Counted from the stretch's first letter, positions 38,939 to 49,182 are shown. The stretch is DNA of 64,000 nt from Mycobacterium heckeshornense (GCF_016592155.1 NZ_AP024237.1:1550001-1614000); one strand, 5' to 3'. Notes: generated from the letters alone by a model not told the origin. Translations and numbers: made by a program.

Positions 38939-39511
38939 GTGCGCAAGTGGAAGCGGGTCGAGACCGCGGACGGTCCCCGTTTTCGGTCCGCGTTGGCTCC
39001 GCATGAGGCCGCCCTGCTGAAAAGCCTCGTCGGTTCGCTGATCGGCATGCTCGATCAACGCGAATCTTCCCTGCCGCCCGATGAACTCGAGCAGATCACC
39101 GGGATGAGGACAGGTAATTCCCGGCCGCCCGAAGATGCGACGCTGCGGCGGCTGCTGCCCGACTTCCACCGCCCTGACGACGACGATCCCCGCGCCGCCG
39201 ACAGCCTTAATGCGGCTTTGCGCAGTTTGCATGAGCCCGAGATCATCGACGCCAAACGTGTTGCAGCCCAACAATTATTGGAAACCGTTCCAGACGACGG
39301 CGGTCGGTTCGAGTTGACCGAGCAGGCCGCCAACGCCTGGATCGCGGCCGTCAACGACATCCGGCTGGCGCTGGGCACCATGCTCGGCATCAGCCCGGAC
39401 GGGCCGGAGCGCCTGCCGGACGACCATCCGCTGGCCCCGCACCTCGACGTCTACCAGTGGCTGACAGTCCTGCAGGAATACCTGGTCTTGGCGTTGATGG
39501 GGCGCCGATGA
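38939..39511 (+). CDS. DUF2017 protein (Rv1332 type)
   Basis: A 190-residue cytosolic protein of the actinobacterial DUF2017 family, mostly helical, with the conserved LAPHEAALLKSLVGSL and DVYQWLTVLQEYLVL segments. The GTG at 38939 gives the MRKWKRVE start typical of the family; an upstream in-frame start at 38873 would overlap clpS. The constant linkage with clpS suggests a role connected to protein turnover, but no function is established. Confidence 0.87.
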   Translation: MRKWKRVETADGPRFRSALAPHEAALLKSLVGSLIGMLDQRESSLPPDELEQITGMRTGNSRPPEDATLRRLLPDFHRPDDDDPRAADSLNAALRSLHEPEIIDAKRVAAQQLLETVPDDGGRFELTEQAANAWIAAVNDIRLALGTMLGISPDGPERLPDDHPLAPHLDVYQWLTVLQEYLVLALMGRR

Positions 39512-39527
39512 CGCCGATGGTCACGCG

Positions 39528-40562
39528 ATGAACTCGATCACCGACGTCGGAGGTATCCTCGTCGGCCACTACCACCGGTTGGATCCCGACGCGGCCATGG
39601 GGACGGGCTGGGCCCGCGGCGTCACCGTCGTGGTAACCCCGCCCGGAACGATCGGCGCCGTCGACGCCCGCGGCGGGGCGCCCGGCAGCCGGGAAACCGA
39701 CCTGCTCGACCCCGCCAACAGTGTCCGCTATGTCGACGCGGTGCTGATCGCCGGCGGCAGCGCCTACGGCTTGGCGGCCGCCGACGGTGTGATGCGCTGG
39801 CTAGAGGAACGCGGCCGCGGCGTGGCCATGCCCGGTGGGGTTGTGCCCATCGTGCCGGGTGCGGTGATCTTCGATCTGTACGTCGGCGACTGGCGCTGCC
39901 GGCCGACGGCCGACTTCGGATACGCGGCCTGTGAAGCGGCCGCTGTCGAGGTCGGCGTCGGCACGGTTGGTGCCGGGGTGGGGGCACGTGCCGGCGTGCT
40001 CAAGGGGGGTGTCGGCACGGCGTCGATGACACTGGAGTGCGGGGCGACGGTCGGCGCGTTGGTAGTGGTGAACTCTGCGGGCAATGTCGTCGACCAGAGC
40101 ACCGGGCTGCCCTGGCTGGCGTATCTGGCCGACGAGTTCGGGCTGGCGCCGCCGCCAGCCGAGCAGCTGGCCGACCTGGCAGCACTGGAATCGCCGGTGA
40201 GCTCGCTGAACACCGCCGTTGCGGTGGTGGCCACCGACGCCGCGCTGAGCCCAGCCGCTTGCCGGCAGGTCGCGAGCACCGCCCACGACGGTCTGGCCCG
40301 CAGCATCCGCCCGGCGCACACCCCGGTGGACGGCGATATGGTGTTCGGGCTGGCGACCGGGGCCGTCGAGGTAGCGCCACCTGCGGACACACCGGCCGCG
40401 TTCTCCCCGGAGACGGCGCTGGTGACGGCGATAGGCGCGGCAGCGGCCGACTGCGTGGCGTGTGCCGTGCTGGCCGGGGTTATCGCCGCCGAGCCGGTGG
40501 CCGGAATACCGACCTACCGCGGCATGTTGCCCGGAGCGTTCGACCGGCAGCGCCGGGGATGA
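39528..40562 (+). CDS. P1-family (DmpA-like) N-terminal-nucleophile peptidase
   Basis: A 344-residue protein of the DmpA/OAT fold. Family features include ITDVGGILVGHYHR at the N-terminus, TVVVTPPGTIGAVDARGGAPG, and the SSLNTAVAVVATDA segment (about residue 228), where the family undergoes self-cleavage before the nucleophile. Some members are beta-peptidyl aminopeptidases or L-aminopeptidases; the substrate here is unknown. It corresponds to Rv1333. It sits 16 bases after DUF2017 and just before the mec-cysO-cysM genes. Confidence 0.87.
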   Translation: MNSITDVGGILVGHYHRLDPDAAMGTGWARGVTVVVTPPGTIGAVDARGGAPGSRETDLLDPANSVRYVDAVLIAGGSAYGLAAADGVMRWLEERGRGVAMPGGVVPIVPGAVIFDLYVGDWRCRPTADFGYAACEAAAVEVGVGTVGAGVGARAGVLKGGVGTASMTLECGATVGALVVVNSAGNVVDQSTGLPWLAYLADEFGLAPPPAEQLADLAALESPVSSLNTAVAVVATDAALSPAACRQVASTAHDGLARSIRPAHTPVDGDMVFGLATGAVEVAPPADTPAAFSPETALVTAIGAAAADCVACAVLAGVIAAEPVAGIPTYRGMLPGAFDRQRRG

Positions 40563-40613
40563 TGCTTAAGCGACGAGGAGGAACGGCGCAGATGACGAGA
40601 GGAAAACGGTGAC

Positions 40614-41036
40614 GTGCTGGTGATCCGGGCCGATCTGGTGGACGCGATGGTCGCCCATGCGCGCGCTGACCATCCCGACGAGGCGTGCGGGGTGCTCGCG
40701 GGCCCGGAGGGCTCCGATCGTCCCGAGCGGCACATCCCGATGGTCAACGCCGAACGCTCGCCCACCTTCTACCGTTTCGACTCCGCCGAGCAGCTCAAGG
40801 TGTGGCGCGAGCTGGAAGCATCAGGCGACACGCCGGTCGTGATCTACCACTCGCACACCGCAACGGAGGCGTACCCGAGCCGAACCGATGTGAATCTGGC
40901 CGCCGAGCCCGATGCCCACTACGTACTGGTGTCCACCCGCGACCCCGACCAGTACGAGCTGCGCAGCTACCGCATCGTCGACGGCGTGGTCACCGAAGAG
41001 CCGGTCAAAGTCGTCGAGCGCTACCGAGAGCCCTGA
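40614..41036 (+). CDS. mec: JAMM/MPN+ metallopeptidase Mec for CysO-cysteine
   Basis: A 140-residue zinc peptidase. The JAMM motif HSHTATEAYPSRTD (about residues 80-93) gives two His and the Asp; the Glu lies in DEACGVLAGP (about residue 23). It hydrolyses the CysO-cysteine adduct to release cysteine and regenerate CysO. The GTG at 40614 is used. Just upstream (40592-40612) a mini-ORF of six codons, MTRGKR, with its own GAGGAGG element ends next to this start and may affect initiation. Confidence 0.94.
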   Translation: MLVIRADLVDAMVAHARADHPDEACGVLAGPEGSDRPERHIPMVNAERSPTFYRFDSAEQLKVWRELEASGDTPVVIYHSHTATEAYPSRTDVNLAAEPDAHYVLVSTRDPDQYELRSYRIVDGVVTEEPVKVVERYREP

Positions 41037-42945
<1,909 letters not shown>

Positions 42946-42949
<4 letters not shown>

Positions 42950-43764
42950 CATCGCAGCTGGCGCCCATCGGGATTTTCGACTCCGGGGTGGGAGGGCTCA
43001 CCGTCGCGCGCGCGATCATCGACCAGCTGCCCGACGAGGACATCATCTACGTCGGCGACACCGCCAACGGCCCTTATGGCCCGCTCACCATCCCGGAGAT
43101 TCGTGCGCACGCGCTGGCCATCGGCGATGACCTGGTCGACCGCGGCGTCAAGGCACTGGTGATCGCCTGCAATTCGGCGTCCTCGGCTTGCCTGCGCGAT
43201 GCCCGTGAACGCTACGACGTACCGGTCGTCGAAGTGATCTTGCCGGCGGTGCGACGGGCGGTCGCCGCCACCCGCAACGGGCGTATCGGGGTGATCGGCA
43301 CCCGGGCGACCATCGCCTCGCACAGCTATCAGGACGCGTTTGCCGCGGCTCCAGACACCGAGATCACCGCGGTGGCCTGCCCCCGGTTCGTCGACTTCGT
43401 CGAGCGCGGAATCACCAGCGGTCGCCAGGTGCTCGGGCTGGCCGAGGGCTACCTGGAACCGCTACAGCGGGCCGGGGTCGACACCTTGGTGCTCGGCTGC
43501 ACGCACTATCCGTTGCTGTCCGGGATCATCCAGCTGGCCATGGGGGAGAGCGTCACACTGGTCTCCAGTGCCGAAGAGACCGCCAAGCAACTGGTCCGGG
43601 TGCTGACTGAACAGGAGCTACTGCGGCCACATGACGCCCCGCCCGCCACACGGGTATTCGAAGCCACCGGCGACCCCGACGCTTTCACCAAGCTGGCGGC
43701 GCGATTTCTGGGTCCGGCGATCACAAGCGTGCAACCGGTGCACCGTCATTCGCCCGCCCACTAG
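42946..43764 (+). CDS. murI: Glutamate racemase MurI
   Basis: A 272-residue cofactor-independent racemase supplying D-glutamate for peptidoglycan. The two catalytic cysteines are in [10 protein letters not shown] (about residue 75) and [10 protein letters not shown] (about residue 185); the substrate motif [12 protein letters not shown] begins at residue 8. The ATG at 42946 overlaps the rhomboid stop. The upstream open frame to 42469 is a shadow of the rhomboid gene. Confidence 0.96.
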
Positions 43765-43838
43765 CGCAGTGCGGTGATGCTGATCGCAGGGCAAAGAGGC
43801 GATGTTTTCGCCAATCAGGCACCGGGCATGGCACAGTA

Positions 43839-44612
43839 GTGACCGTGCGAATGACGGTGCTCGGCTGCTCTGGCAGTGTGGTGGGTCCAGATTCGCCGGC
43901 ATCGGGGTATTTGTTACGGGCGCCGGATACCCCACCGCTGGTTATCGACTTCGGTGGGGGAGTGCTCGGTGCGCTGCAACATCAAACCGATCCCGCTTCG
44001 GTGCATGTGCTGCTTTCGCACCTGCATGCCGACCACTGCCTGGATTTACCCGGCCTGTTCGTGTGGCGTCGCTACCACCCGACGCCCCCGGAGGGGAAGG
44101 CGTTGATGTACGGGCCAAGCGACACCTGGGCGCGACTCGGTGCGGCGTCCTCACCCTACGGTGGCGAGATCGACGACTTCTCCGACGTCTTCGAGATCCG
44201 GCACTGGGTCGACGGTGAGCCGGTGACCGTAGGGGCGTTGACCGTGCTGCCCCGAGTGGTGGCGCACCCGACCGAGTCTTACGGCTTGCGGATCACCGAT
44301 CCAGGCGGTGCGACATTCGTCTACAGCGGCGACACCGGCTGCTGCGATTCCCTTGTCGAGCTGGCGCGCGATGCCGACGTCTTTTTGTGCGAGGCGTCGT
44401 GGACGCATTCGCCGAAGCGACCATGCAACCTGCATATGTCGGGCACCGAGGCCGGGCGGGTGGCGACCGAAGCCGGTGTGCGCGAACTGTTGCTCACCCA
44501 CATTCCGCCGTGGACGTCTCGCGAGGACGTCATCAGCGAGGCCAAGGCCGAGTTCCACGGTCCCGTGCATGCGGTGGTGTGCGGTGAGACCTTCGAGATC
44601 AAGCACTTTTAA
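43839..44612 (+). CDS. Metallo-beta-lactamase-fold cAMP phosphodiesterase (Rv1339 type)
   Basis: A 257-residue protein. The metal-binding motif is LSHLHADHCLD (about residues 61-71), with further ligands in VAHPTES, YSGDTGCCD and LLLTHIPPW. The family also contains RNase Z-like proteins. The M. tuberculosis orthologue Rv1339 has been described as an atypical class II cAMP phosphodiesterase, so it may counter the cyclase at 20870-22474. The GTG at 43839 precedes an internal ATG at 43851; either start keeps the whole domain. Confidence 0.9.
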   Translation: MTVRMTVLGCSGSVVGPDSPASGYLLRAPDTPPLVIDFGGGVLGALQHQTDPASVHVLLSHLHADHCLDLPGLFVWRRYHPTPPEGKALMYGPSDTWARLGAASSPYGGEIDDFSDVFEIRHWVDGEPVTVGALTVLPRVVAHPTESYGLRITDPGGATFVYSGDTGCCDSLVELARDADVFLCEASWTHSPKRPCNLHMSGTEAGRVATEAGVRELLLTHIPPWTSREDVISEAKAEFHGPVHAVVCGETFEIKHF

Positions 44613-44635
44613 AGCTCGAACATTAGGGTTGACCG

Positions 44636-45415
44636 GTGTCTACACGAGAAGACGGCCGCCTCGACGACGAGCTGCGCCCGGTGGTCATCACCCGCGGGTT
44701 CACGTCCAACCCGGCCGGATCGGTGCTCGTTGAATTCGGCCGCACCAAGGTCATGTGCGCAGCGAGCGTGGTCGAAGGCGTGCCGCGCTGGCGCAAAGAA
44801 TCCGGATTAGGTTGGCTCACAGCCGAATACGCGATGCTGCCGGCGGCTACCCATACTCGCGGCGACCGGGAATCGGTGAGGGGCCGGCTCAGCGGGCGCA
44901 CCCAGGAAATCAGCCGGTTGATCGGCCGCTCCCTGCGGGCTTGCATCGACCTCGCGGCGTTAGGGGAGAACACCATCGCGATCGACTGCGATGTGTTGCA
45001 AGCCGATGGCGGCACCCGCACCGCGGCTGTCACCGGAGCCTATGTGGCGCTGGCCGACGCGGTGACCTACTTGTCGGCGGCCGGGAAGCTCTCCGATCCG
45101 CGGCCGCTGTCGTGCGCGATCGCCGCGGTCAGCGTCGGAGTGGTTGACGGCCGGATCCGTGTCGACCTGGACTACGCGGAAGACGCACGCGCCGAGGTCG
45201 ACATGAACGTGGTCGCCACCGACACCGGAACCCTGGTCGAGGTGCAGGGCACCGGCGAGGGTGCGACGTTTCCGCGCTCGACGCTGGACAAGCTGCTCGA
45301 CGCCGCGCTGGGCGCCTGCGACAAGTTGTTCGCCGCGCAGCGGGAAGCGTTGGCGCTGCCGTACCCGGGTGTGCTGCCCGAGGGGCCCGCTGCGCAGAAG
45401 GCGTTCGGAACCTGA
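44636..45415 (+). CDS. rph: Ribonuclease PH
   Basis: A 259-residue phosphorolytic 3'-exoribonuclease that trims tRNA 3' ends. Family signatures are [39 protein letters not shown] (phosphate- and RNA-binding arginines), [18 protein letters not shown] and [15 protein letters not shown]. The GTG start at 44636 gives [16 protein letters not shown], which matches the mycobacterial N-terminus. The stop overlaps the proposed rdgB start. Confidence 0.95.
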   Translation: MSTREDGRLDDELRPVVITRGFTSNPAGSVLVEFGRTKVMCAASVVEGVPRWRKESGLGWLTAEYAMLPAATHTRGDRESVRGRLSGRTQEISRLIGRSLRACIDLAALGENTIAIDCDVLQADGGTRTAAVTGAYVALADAVTYLSAAGKLSDPRPLSCAIAAVSVGVVDGRIRVDLDYAEDARAEVDMNVVATDTGTLVEVQGTGEGATFPRSTLDKLLDAALGACDKLFAAQREALALPYPGVLPEGPAAQKAFGT

Positions 45416-46011
45416 CTGCCCTGCTGGTCGCCAGCCGCAACCGCAAGAAGCTGGCCGAGTTGCGGCGGGTGCTGGACAGTGCTGGTATTGCGGCGCTCAA
45501 GCTGATATCGCTCGACGATGTGCCGGCTTTCGACGAGATCCCCGAAACCGGTGCCACGTTCGAGGACAACGCGCTGGCCAAGGCACGCGGCGGGTTCGCT
45601 GCCACGGGATTGGCTTGTGTTGCCGACGACTCCGGCTTGGAGGTGGTCGCGTTAAACGGTATGCCCGGGGTGCTGTCGGCGCGCTGGGCCGGCGTGCACG
45701 GCGACGACGCCGCCAACACCGCGTTGCTGTTGGCGCAACTGCGTGACGTGCCCGACGAGCGGCGTGGCGCGAGATTTGTGTCGGCGTGCGCGCTGGTATC
45801 AGGGTCGGGCGAGGTCGTGGTGCGTGGGGAGTGGCCAGGCGTGATCGCGCGCGAGCCGCGCGGTGACGGTGGTTTCGGCTATGACCCCGTGTTCGTTCCG
45901 GAAGGCGAGACACGCACCGCGGCTCAGCTCAGCCCGGCCGAGAAGGACGCGCTTTCACATCGGGGTCGCGCGCTGAGGTTGCTGCTGCCCGCGTTGCGCG
46001 CGCTCACCTAA
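45412..46011 (+). CDS. rdgB: dITP/XTP pyrophosphatase RdgB (HAM1 family), probable CTG start
   Basis: A 199-residue nucleotide-sanitising enzyme that hydrolyses ITP, dITP and XTP. The substrate motif [15 protein letters not shown] lies at residues 7-21, with [29 protein letters not shown] and [15 protein letters not shown] further on. No ATG, GTG or TTG precedes the SRNRKK motif in this frame back to 45361. The only candidate that keeps it is the CTG at 45412, which overlaps the rph stop (CTGA). A TTG at 45460 would delete the nucleotide-binding loop. The start is therefore inferred. Confidence 0.85.
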   Translation: MTALLVASRNRKKLAELRRVLDSAGIAALKLISLDDVPAFDEIPETGATFEDNALAKARGGFAATGLACVADDSGLEVVALNGMPGVLSARWAGVHGDDAANTALLLAQLRDVPDERRGARFVSACALVSGSGEVVVRGEWPGVIAREPRGDGGFGYDPVFVPEGETRTAAQLSPAEKDALSHRGRALRLLLPALRALT

Positions 46012-46085
46012 CGATTAGCGGCGCGACTGTGCGAATTCACCCGGGACACGTCGCGTGGACCGGACAAAATGGCACAGCCGGCGAG

Positions 46086-46442
46086 TTAGAGCGCGAAATT
46101 CGCCCTGACGCTTCTGGTTTGGAAATGTTCGACGATGATGCCCAGCAGCGGGATAGTGCCGGATAGCAGCACACCAATCGTCTTCGCGATCGGCCAGCGG
46201 ACCTTGACCGCGAGATTGAATGCGGCCAGCACATAGGTGAAATAAACCCAGCCGTGCACCACCTCGATCCACCGGATTTCGTGGTGGAAAACCAAGTGCG
46301 AGACGATCTCGTAACACAGCGCGATCAGCCAGATACCGGTCGTCCACGCCATCACGCGGTAACCCAGCAGGGCCGTGCGGATCTTTTCGACGGGCACGGC
46401 CGGCGCGGCCGGCCGCGCCTCGTGGCTCTCGGGCGTGGTCAT
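46086..46442 (-). CDS. DUF3817 membrane protein (Rv1342c type)
   Basis: A 118-residue protein with three transmembrane segments and conserved HGWVYFTYVLAAFNLAVK, a DUF3817 hallmark. It corresponds to Rv1342c. It starts at ATG 46442, overlapping the end of lprD by 4 bases, so the two are co-translated on the minus strand. The function is unknown. Confidence 0.88.
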   Translation of the reverse strand: MTTPESHEARPAAPAVPVEKIRTALLGYRVMAWTTGIWLIALCYEIVSHLVFHHEIRWIEVVHGWVYFTYVLAAFNLAVKVRWPIAKTIGVLLSGTIPLLGIIVEHFQTRSVRANFAL

Positions 46443-46819
46443 GTGGTGGTCCTCTTCTGTCTTTCGTGGTCTGACCTGGCCAGCTCGGCAAGGTAAGCGT
46501 TGTATTCCCGCAGCGCCGGATCGTCGACCGGTGGCGGCGCGGGCTGCGGCCGCTCGGGTAGCAGTCCGGGTGGTATCTCGGTCATGACGTGGTGCTTGCG
46601 CGGCTGCGGGGGCGCTTCCTCATAGCGGACGAACTTGCAGTATGCGTACACACAGAACCCTGCAAATAGCGGCCACTGCAGTGCGTACCCGAGGTTCTGG
46701 AAGGTTCCCGACGCCGACTGGAATCTGGTCCACTGCCACCAGCCCAGGGCAAGGCAGCCAGCGGCGGCGATGATGACCAGCGCGATCAGTGCGGGCCTTC
46801 GACGACGCGTAGTGGACAC
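46439..46819 (-). CDS. lprD: Probable lipoprotein LprD (Rv1343c type)
   Basis: A 126-residue protein with a basic N-terminus, a hydrophobic segment and a lipobox-like IIAAAGC (Cys about residue 22). A second hydrophobic stretch (LQWPLFAGFCVYAYCKFV) is followed by a proline-rich cytosolic-type tail. It is annotated as a lipoprotein in M. tuberculosis. The two hydrophobic segments would also fit a two-helix membrane protein. It is the last gene here that follows M. tuberculosis order before the accessory region. Confidence 0.85.
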   Translation of the reverse strand: MSTTRRRRPALIALVIIAAAGCLALGWWQWTRFQSASGTFQNLGYALQWPLFAGFCVYAYCKFVRYEEAPPQPRKHHVMTEIPPGLLPERPQPAPPPVDDPALREYNAYLAELARSDHERQKRTTT

Positions 46820-47078
46820 CTTTCGACGGTACCGTGGTGCAGCTCAGGCGCGTGTCGTGACCTGGCGCGACGCACACGTTGAGGCGTGCCACCGCGGACG
46901 TGCGGTAGACGGTGACACTCCGCGCTTGTCCGGCGTCGCGCATAGCGTCGCTGCCGCGACCGGACCGCGGATGTTCGGCCGGCCGGGTGGAGATGATTGC
47001 TTGGTTTGTGGGCCACAACTTAGTCGGCGCCACCGACCGATCGGCCATTCGAATTAGGCGTTACGATCGGTGGGTCCC

Positions 47079-47162
47079 GCGGGCGTGATGGAACTGGGAT
47101 ACATGCCGGTTTTAGGTGCCGGTGCTCGAAAGAGCATGAGGGTTCGAATCCCTCCGCCCGCA
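47079..47162 (+). tRNA. tRNA-Leu (anticodon UAG)
   Basis: Acceptor stem GCGGGCG (47079-47085) pairs with CGCCCGC (47155-47161), discriminator A. The anticodon loop TTTAGGT is flanked by CCGGT/GCCGG. The long variable arm TGCTCGAAAGAGCATG is typical of a class II tRNA, and the T arm is GAGGGTTCGAATCCCTC. There is no encoded CCA. The 3' end borders the accessory region, so it could be an integration site; no downstream repeat of the tRNA end was seen. Confidence 0.95.
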
Positions 47163-47654
47163 CTGATTAAGTGTGCTTAACTGTGTTGGCACACAATGGC
47201 TTTCATATTGGCGAGTTACCCCCAGGGCCGATAGTGGACACAGCTTTCGGCATGGTGTGACGGCCGCGGCCCCGAGATCGCGGCCGAACCAGTTGCGGGT
47301 AGGTGTGCCACATCAACTCTTTTGGCTTGCTGCTTTTGACATCCATTGCTGCACAAGCATATTGACGCGCTCACAGGTGATACGCAGGGTTCTTGCGCAC
47401 CAGCGCTTTCGGGGGCTCCGACAGCCGAAAACAGCCATGATCACCACCAGGGCCACCAGGCCGGTCGTCGGCGTCGTCGCAGTGCGACGTTCATCGGCAG
47501 GCGGGCGTGGCGGCGTGGCTCTGTTCAGCAGCCGCGATGAGTTTGTACCATTCCGTCTTACGGCGATGTCGCCGCGGCACACGAACGGTTACCCTGCCGC
47601 GTTGAGGCTGTGGCAATACGCTTAATGCCGGCGTCTCCGCGAAGGAGAGGGATC
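47163..47654. other. Region after tRNA-Leu without a supported gene
   Basis: About 490 bases. Overlapping frames exist on both strands (for example 47313-47582 minus, with one hydrophobic stretch VALVVIMAVFG), but none has a clear ribosome binding site or a recognisable family. No integrase, repeat or second tRNA end was found. Confidence 0.4.
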
Positions 47655-47792
47655 ATGCGGCGGTTGTGGTCTCCGAGAACGGCTGTCAGCGTGCCGACCC
47701 GGAATCCGTGGGACGCGAGGGCGTCCGCGGTCCTTGCGACGATGTCTGGCGGCCCGCTTCTCCCGCGGCACGGCTTTGGGACGTGGCCCTGA
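47655..47792 (+). CDS. Putative 45-residue leader ORF coupled to the repeat-rod gene
   Basis: The ATG at 47655 is preceded by GAAGGAGAGGG, the best ribosome binding site in this region. The frame encodes 45 residues (begins MRRLWSPRTAVSV) and ends in TGATG, so its stop overlaps the ATG of the next gene at 47792. This arrangement would let the small ORF load ribosomes onto the repeat-rod gene, which has no good site of its own. The peptide has no recognisable domain. It is plausible but not proven. Confidence 0.4.
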   Translation: MRRLWSPRTAVSVPTRNPWDARASAVLATMSGGPLLPRHGFGTWP

Positions 47793-48790
47793 TGAACTGG
47801 TCAGATGGTGCGGCCACGGCGTTCGGCGTCCTGCTGACGATCGGATTGGCCGGCCTGGCGTTGGTCGTGATGGATTTCTTCGCGGGCCCGACGCGAGAGG
47901 CCGAGCAGCCGGCACAGATCCTGGCTGGTCCGCGACACCGCTACCGCCACTGGCGCACCGAGCAAGCCTGGGCCGTTGCCGACCGGAAACTGCCGCGACG
48001 GGAGTTGAAAGCCGACGCGCGGGCGTGGGGTCAGGCCGCGGAGGCCGAGGCGGTGGCCGCCCAGGCGCGGGCGCGGGCCGGCGCCGCCGAGGCCGAGGCC
48101 CTGGCCGCCGAAGCCGGAATTTTGGCGGCCCAGGCCGACGCGCTGGCCGCCCAGGCGCGGGCGCAAGCCGAGGCCGCCGAGGCCGAGGCCCTGGCCACCA
48201 AGGAGCGGGAGCGGGCGCGGGCGCAAGCCGAGGCCGCCGAGGCCGAGGCGGCGGCTGCCGAGGCGCGGGCGCGGGGGCAAGCCGGCCAGGCCGAGGCCCT
48301 GGCCGCCCAGGCGAGGGAGCGGGCGCGGGCGCGGACCGAAGCCGCCGAAGCCGAGGCGCTGGCCGCACAGGCGCGGGCGCAAGCGGAGGCCGCCGAGGCC
48401 GAGGCGCTGGCCGCCGAGGCGCGGGCGCGGGCGGCTGCTGGAGAAGCGGAAGCTCTGGCCGCCGAGGCGCGGGCGCAAGCGGAGGCCGCCGAGGCCGAGG
48501 CGGTGGCCGCCGAGGCGCGGGCGCGGGGACAAGCCAGCCAGGCCGAGGCGCTGGCAGCTCAGGCGCGGGAGCGGGCGCGGGAGCGGGCGAAAGCCGCCGA
48601 GGCCGAAGCTCTGGCCGCCGAGGCCCGGGCGCGGGCCGAGGCCGCCGAGGCCGAAGCGGTGGCCGCCGAGGCGCGGGCGCGGGGACAAGCCGCCGAGGCC
48701 GAAGCGGTGGCCGCCGAGGCGCGGGCGCTGGCGATCAGGCTGCGGCTTGAGGCCGAAGCCAGTGCCAAGCCGCCTCGCCGGCCCGACTAG
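47792..48790 (+). CDS. Membrane-anchored Ala/Glu/Arg repeat-rod protein
   Basis: 332 residues from ATG 47792 (an in-frame GTG at 47666 would add 42). One transmembrane helix lies near residues 8-32 (FGVLLTIGLAGLALVVMDFF). From about residue 85 to 315 there are about 14 copies of a unit of the form AEAEALAAEARARA. The core-to-core spacing is mostly 16 residues, with three of 20 and one of 14, so the DNA has an approximately 48-bp period. The composition (Ala, Glu, Arg, Gln; no Pro or aromatics in the rod) predicts a long alpha-helix facing away from the membrane. No family is recognised. It may be TolA-like in shape only. Confidence 0.7.
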   Translation: MNWSDGAATAFGVLLTIGLAGLALVVMDFFAGPTREAEQPAQILAGPRHRYRHWRTEQAWAVADRKLPRRELKADARAWGQAAEAEAVAAQARARAGAAEAEALAAEAGILAAQADALAAQARAQAEAAEAEALATKERERARAQAEAAEAEAAAAEARARGQAGQAEALAAQARERARARTEAAEAEALAAQARAQAEAAEAEALAAEARARAAAGEAEALAAEARAQAEAAEAEAVAAEARARGQASQAEALAAQARERARERAKAAEAEALAAEARARAEAAEAEAVAAEARARGQAAEAEAVAAEARALAIRLRLEAEASAKPPRRPD

Positions 48791-48854
48791 GGCATGCGCT
48801 CAAGCGCGATTCGCCGCGCCACCGCCACGCTGTCGCGCGGCCCACTGCAACTTC

Positions 48855-48950
48855 TCAGCGGTCGCGGCCGCCCCGGTGGACAAACCAGATGCTTAAGGCG
48901 ACGGAAGCGACCACGGCGATGCTGAGCAAGACGGTGGTTGTCATCGCCAT
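48855..48950 (-). CDS. Putative 31-residue single-pass membrane peptide
   Basis: The minus-strand frame from ATG 48950 to TGA 48855 encodes a 31-residue peptide beginning MAMTTTVLLSIAVV. It has one hydrophobic helix (about residues 5-23) and a basic tail HRGGRDR, a positive-inside small-membrane-protein pattern. A weak GGAG lies about 13 bases before the start. It is convergent with the repeat-rod gene. Confidence 0.4.
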   Translation of the reverse strand: MAMTTTVLLSIAVVASVALSIWFVHRGGRDR

Positions 48951-49024
48951 AATCTATTCGGTGGGCTCCGAGCACCCGGTCATCCGCACGGAGAGCCGAC
49001 GGCCGGGCGGGATAACGCCGCGCG

Positions 49025-49140
49025 CTAGACGGGATGGGCAGCGAACCATCCCAGCAACAAGTCAGCGACGGCATCGGGCTGTTCGTCGGGTATCCAGTGA
49101 GACACGCCCCGCAGAATCTCGGCGAGCGTTGGTGTCGTAG
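49025..49140 (-). pseudogene. C-terminal remnant of an alpha/beta hydrolase
   Basis: The minus-strand frame ending in TAG at 49025-49027 reads LAEILRGVSHWIPDEQPDAV and then DLLLGWFAAHPV. This resembles the last helix region of alpha/beta hydrolases (epoxide-hydrolase type), where GVSHWIP carries the catalytic His. No hydrolase sequence is seen upstream; the lpqH-like gene starts about 40 bases away. It is therefore a truncated leftover from a deletion or rearrangement. The upstream boundary is approximate. Confidence 0.5.
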
Positions 49141-49182
49141 CGGATTCGCCCCGGGTCGCGCCGACGCACCCCAAGCGCCACG

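Noticed and set aside
38563..39048. Upstream extension of pncB
   Set aside because: The frame is open, but it overlaps clpS and DUF2017 and has no phosphoribosyltransferase sequence; the GTG at 38562 fits the family.
47313..47582. 89-codon minus-strand frame with one hydrophobic stretch
   Set aside because: No ribosome binding site or family; too weak to call.
48020..48740. CRISPR-like array in the 48-bp repeats
   Set aside because: There are no unique spacers; the whole unit repeats and is coding.
47734..48750. Gly/Arg-rich plus-strand frame and Gly/Leu/Pro-rich minus-strand frame across the repeat region
   Set aside because: Repeats whose length is a multiple of three and that lack stops stay open in several frames. 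Only the frame with a transmembrane helix and an Ala/Glu/Arg rod looks like a protein.
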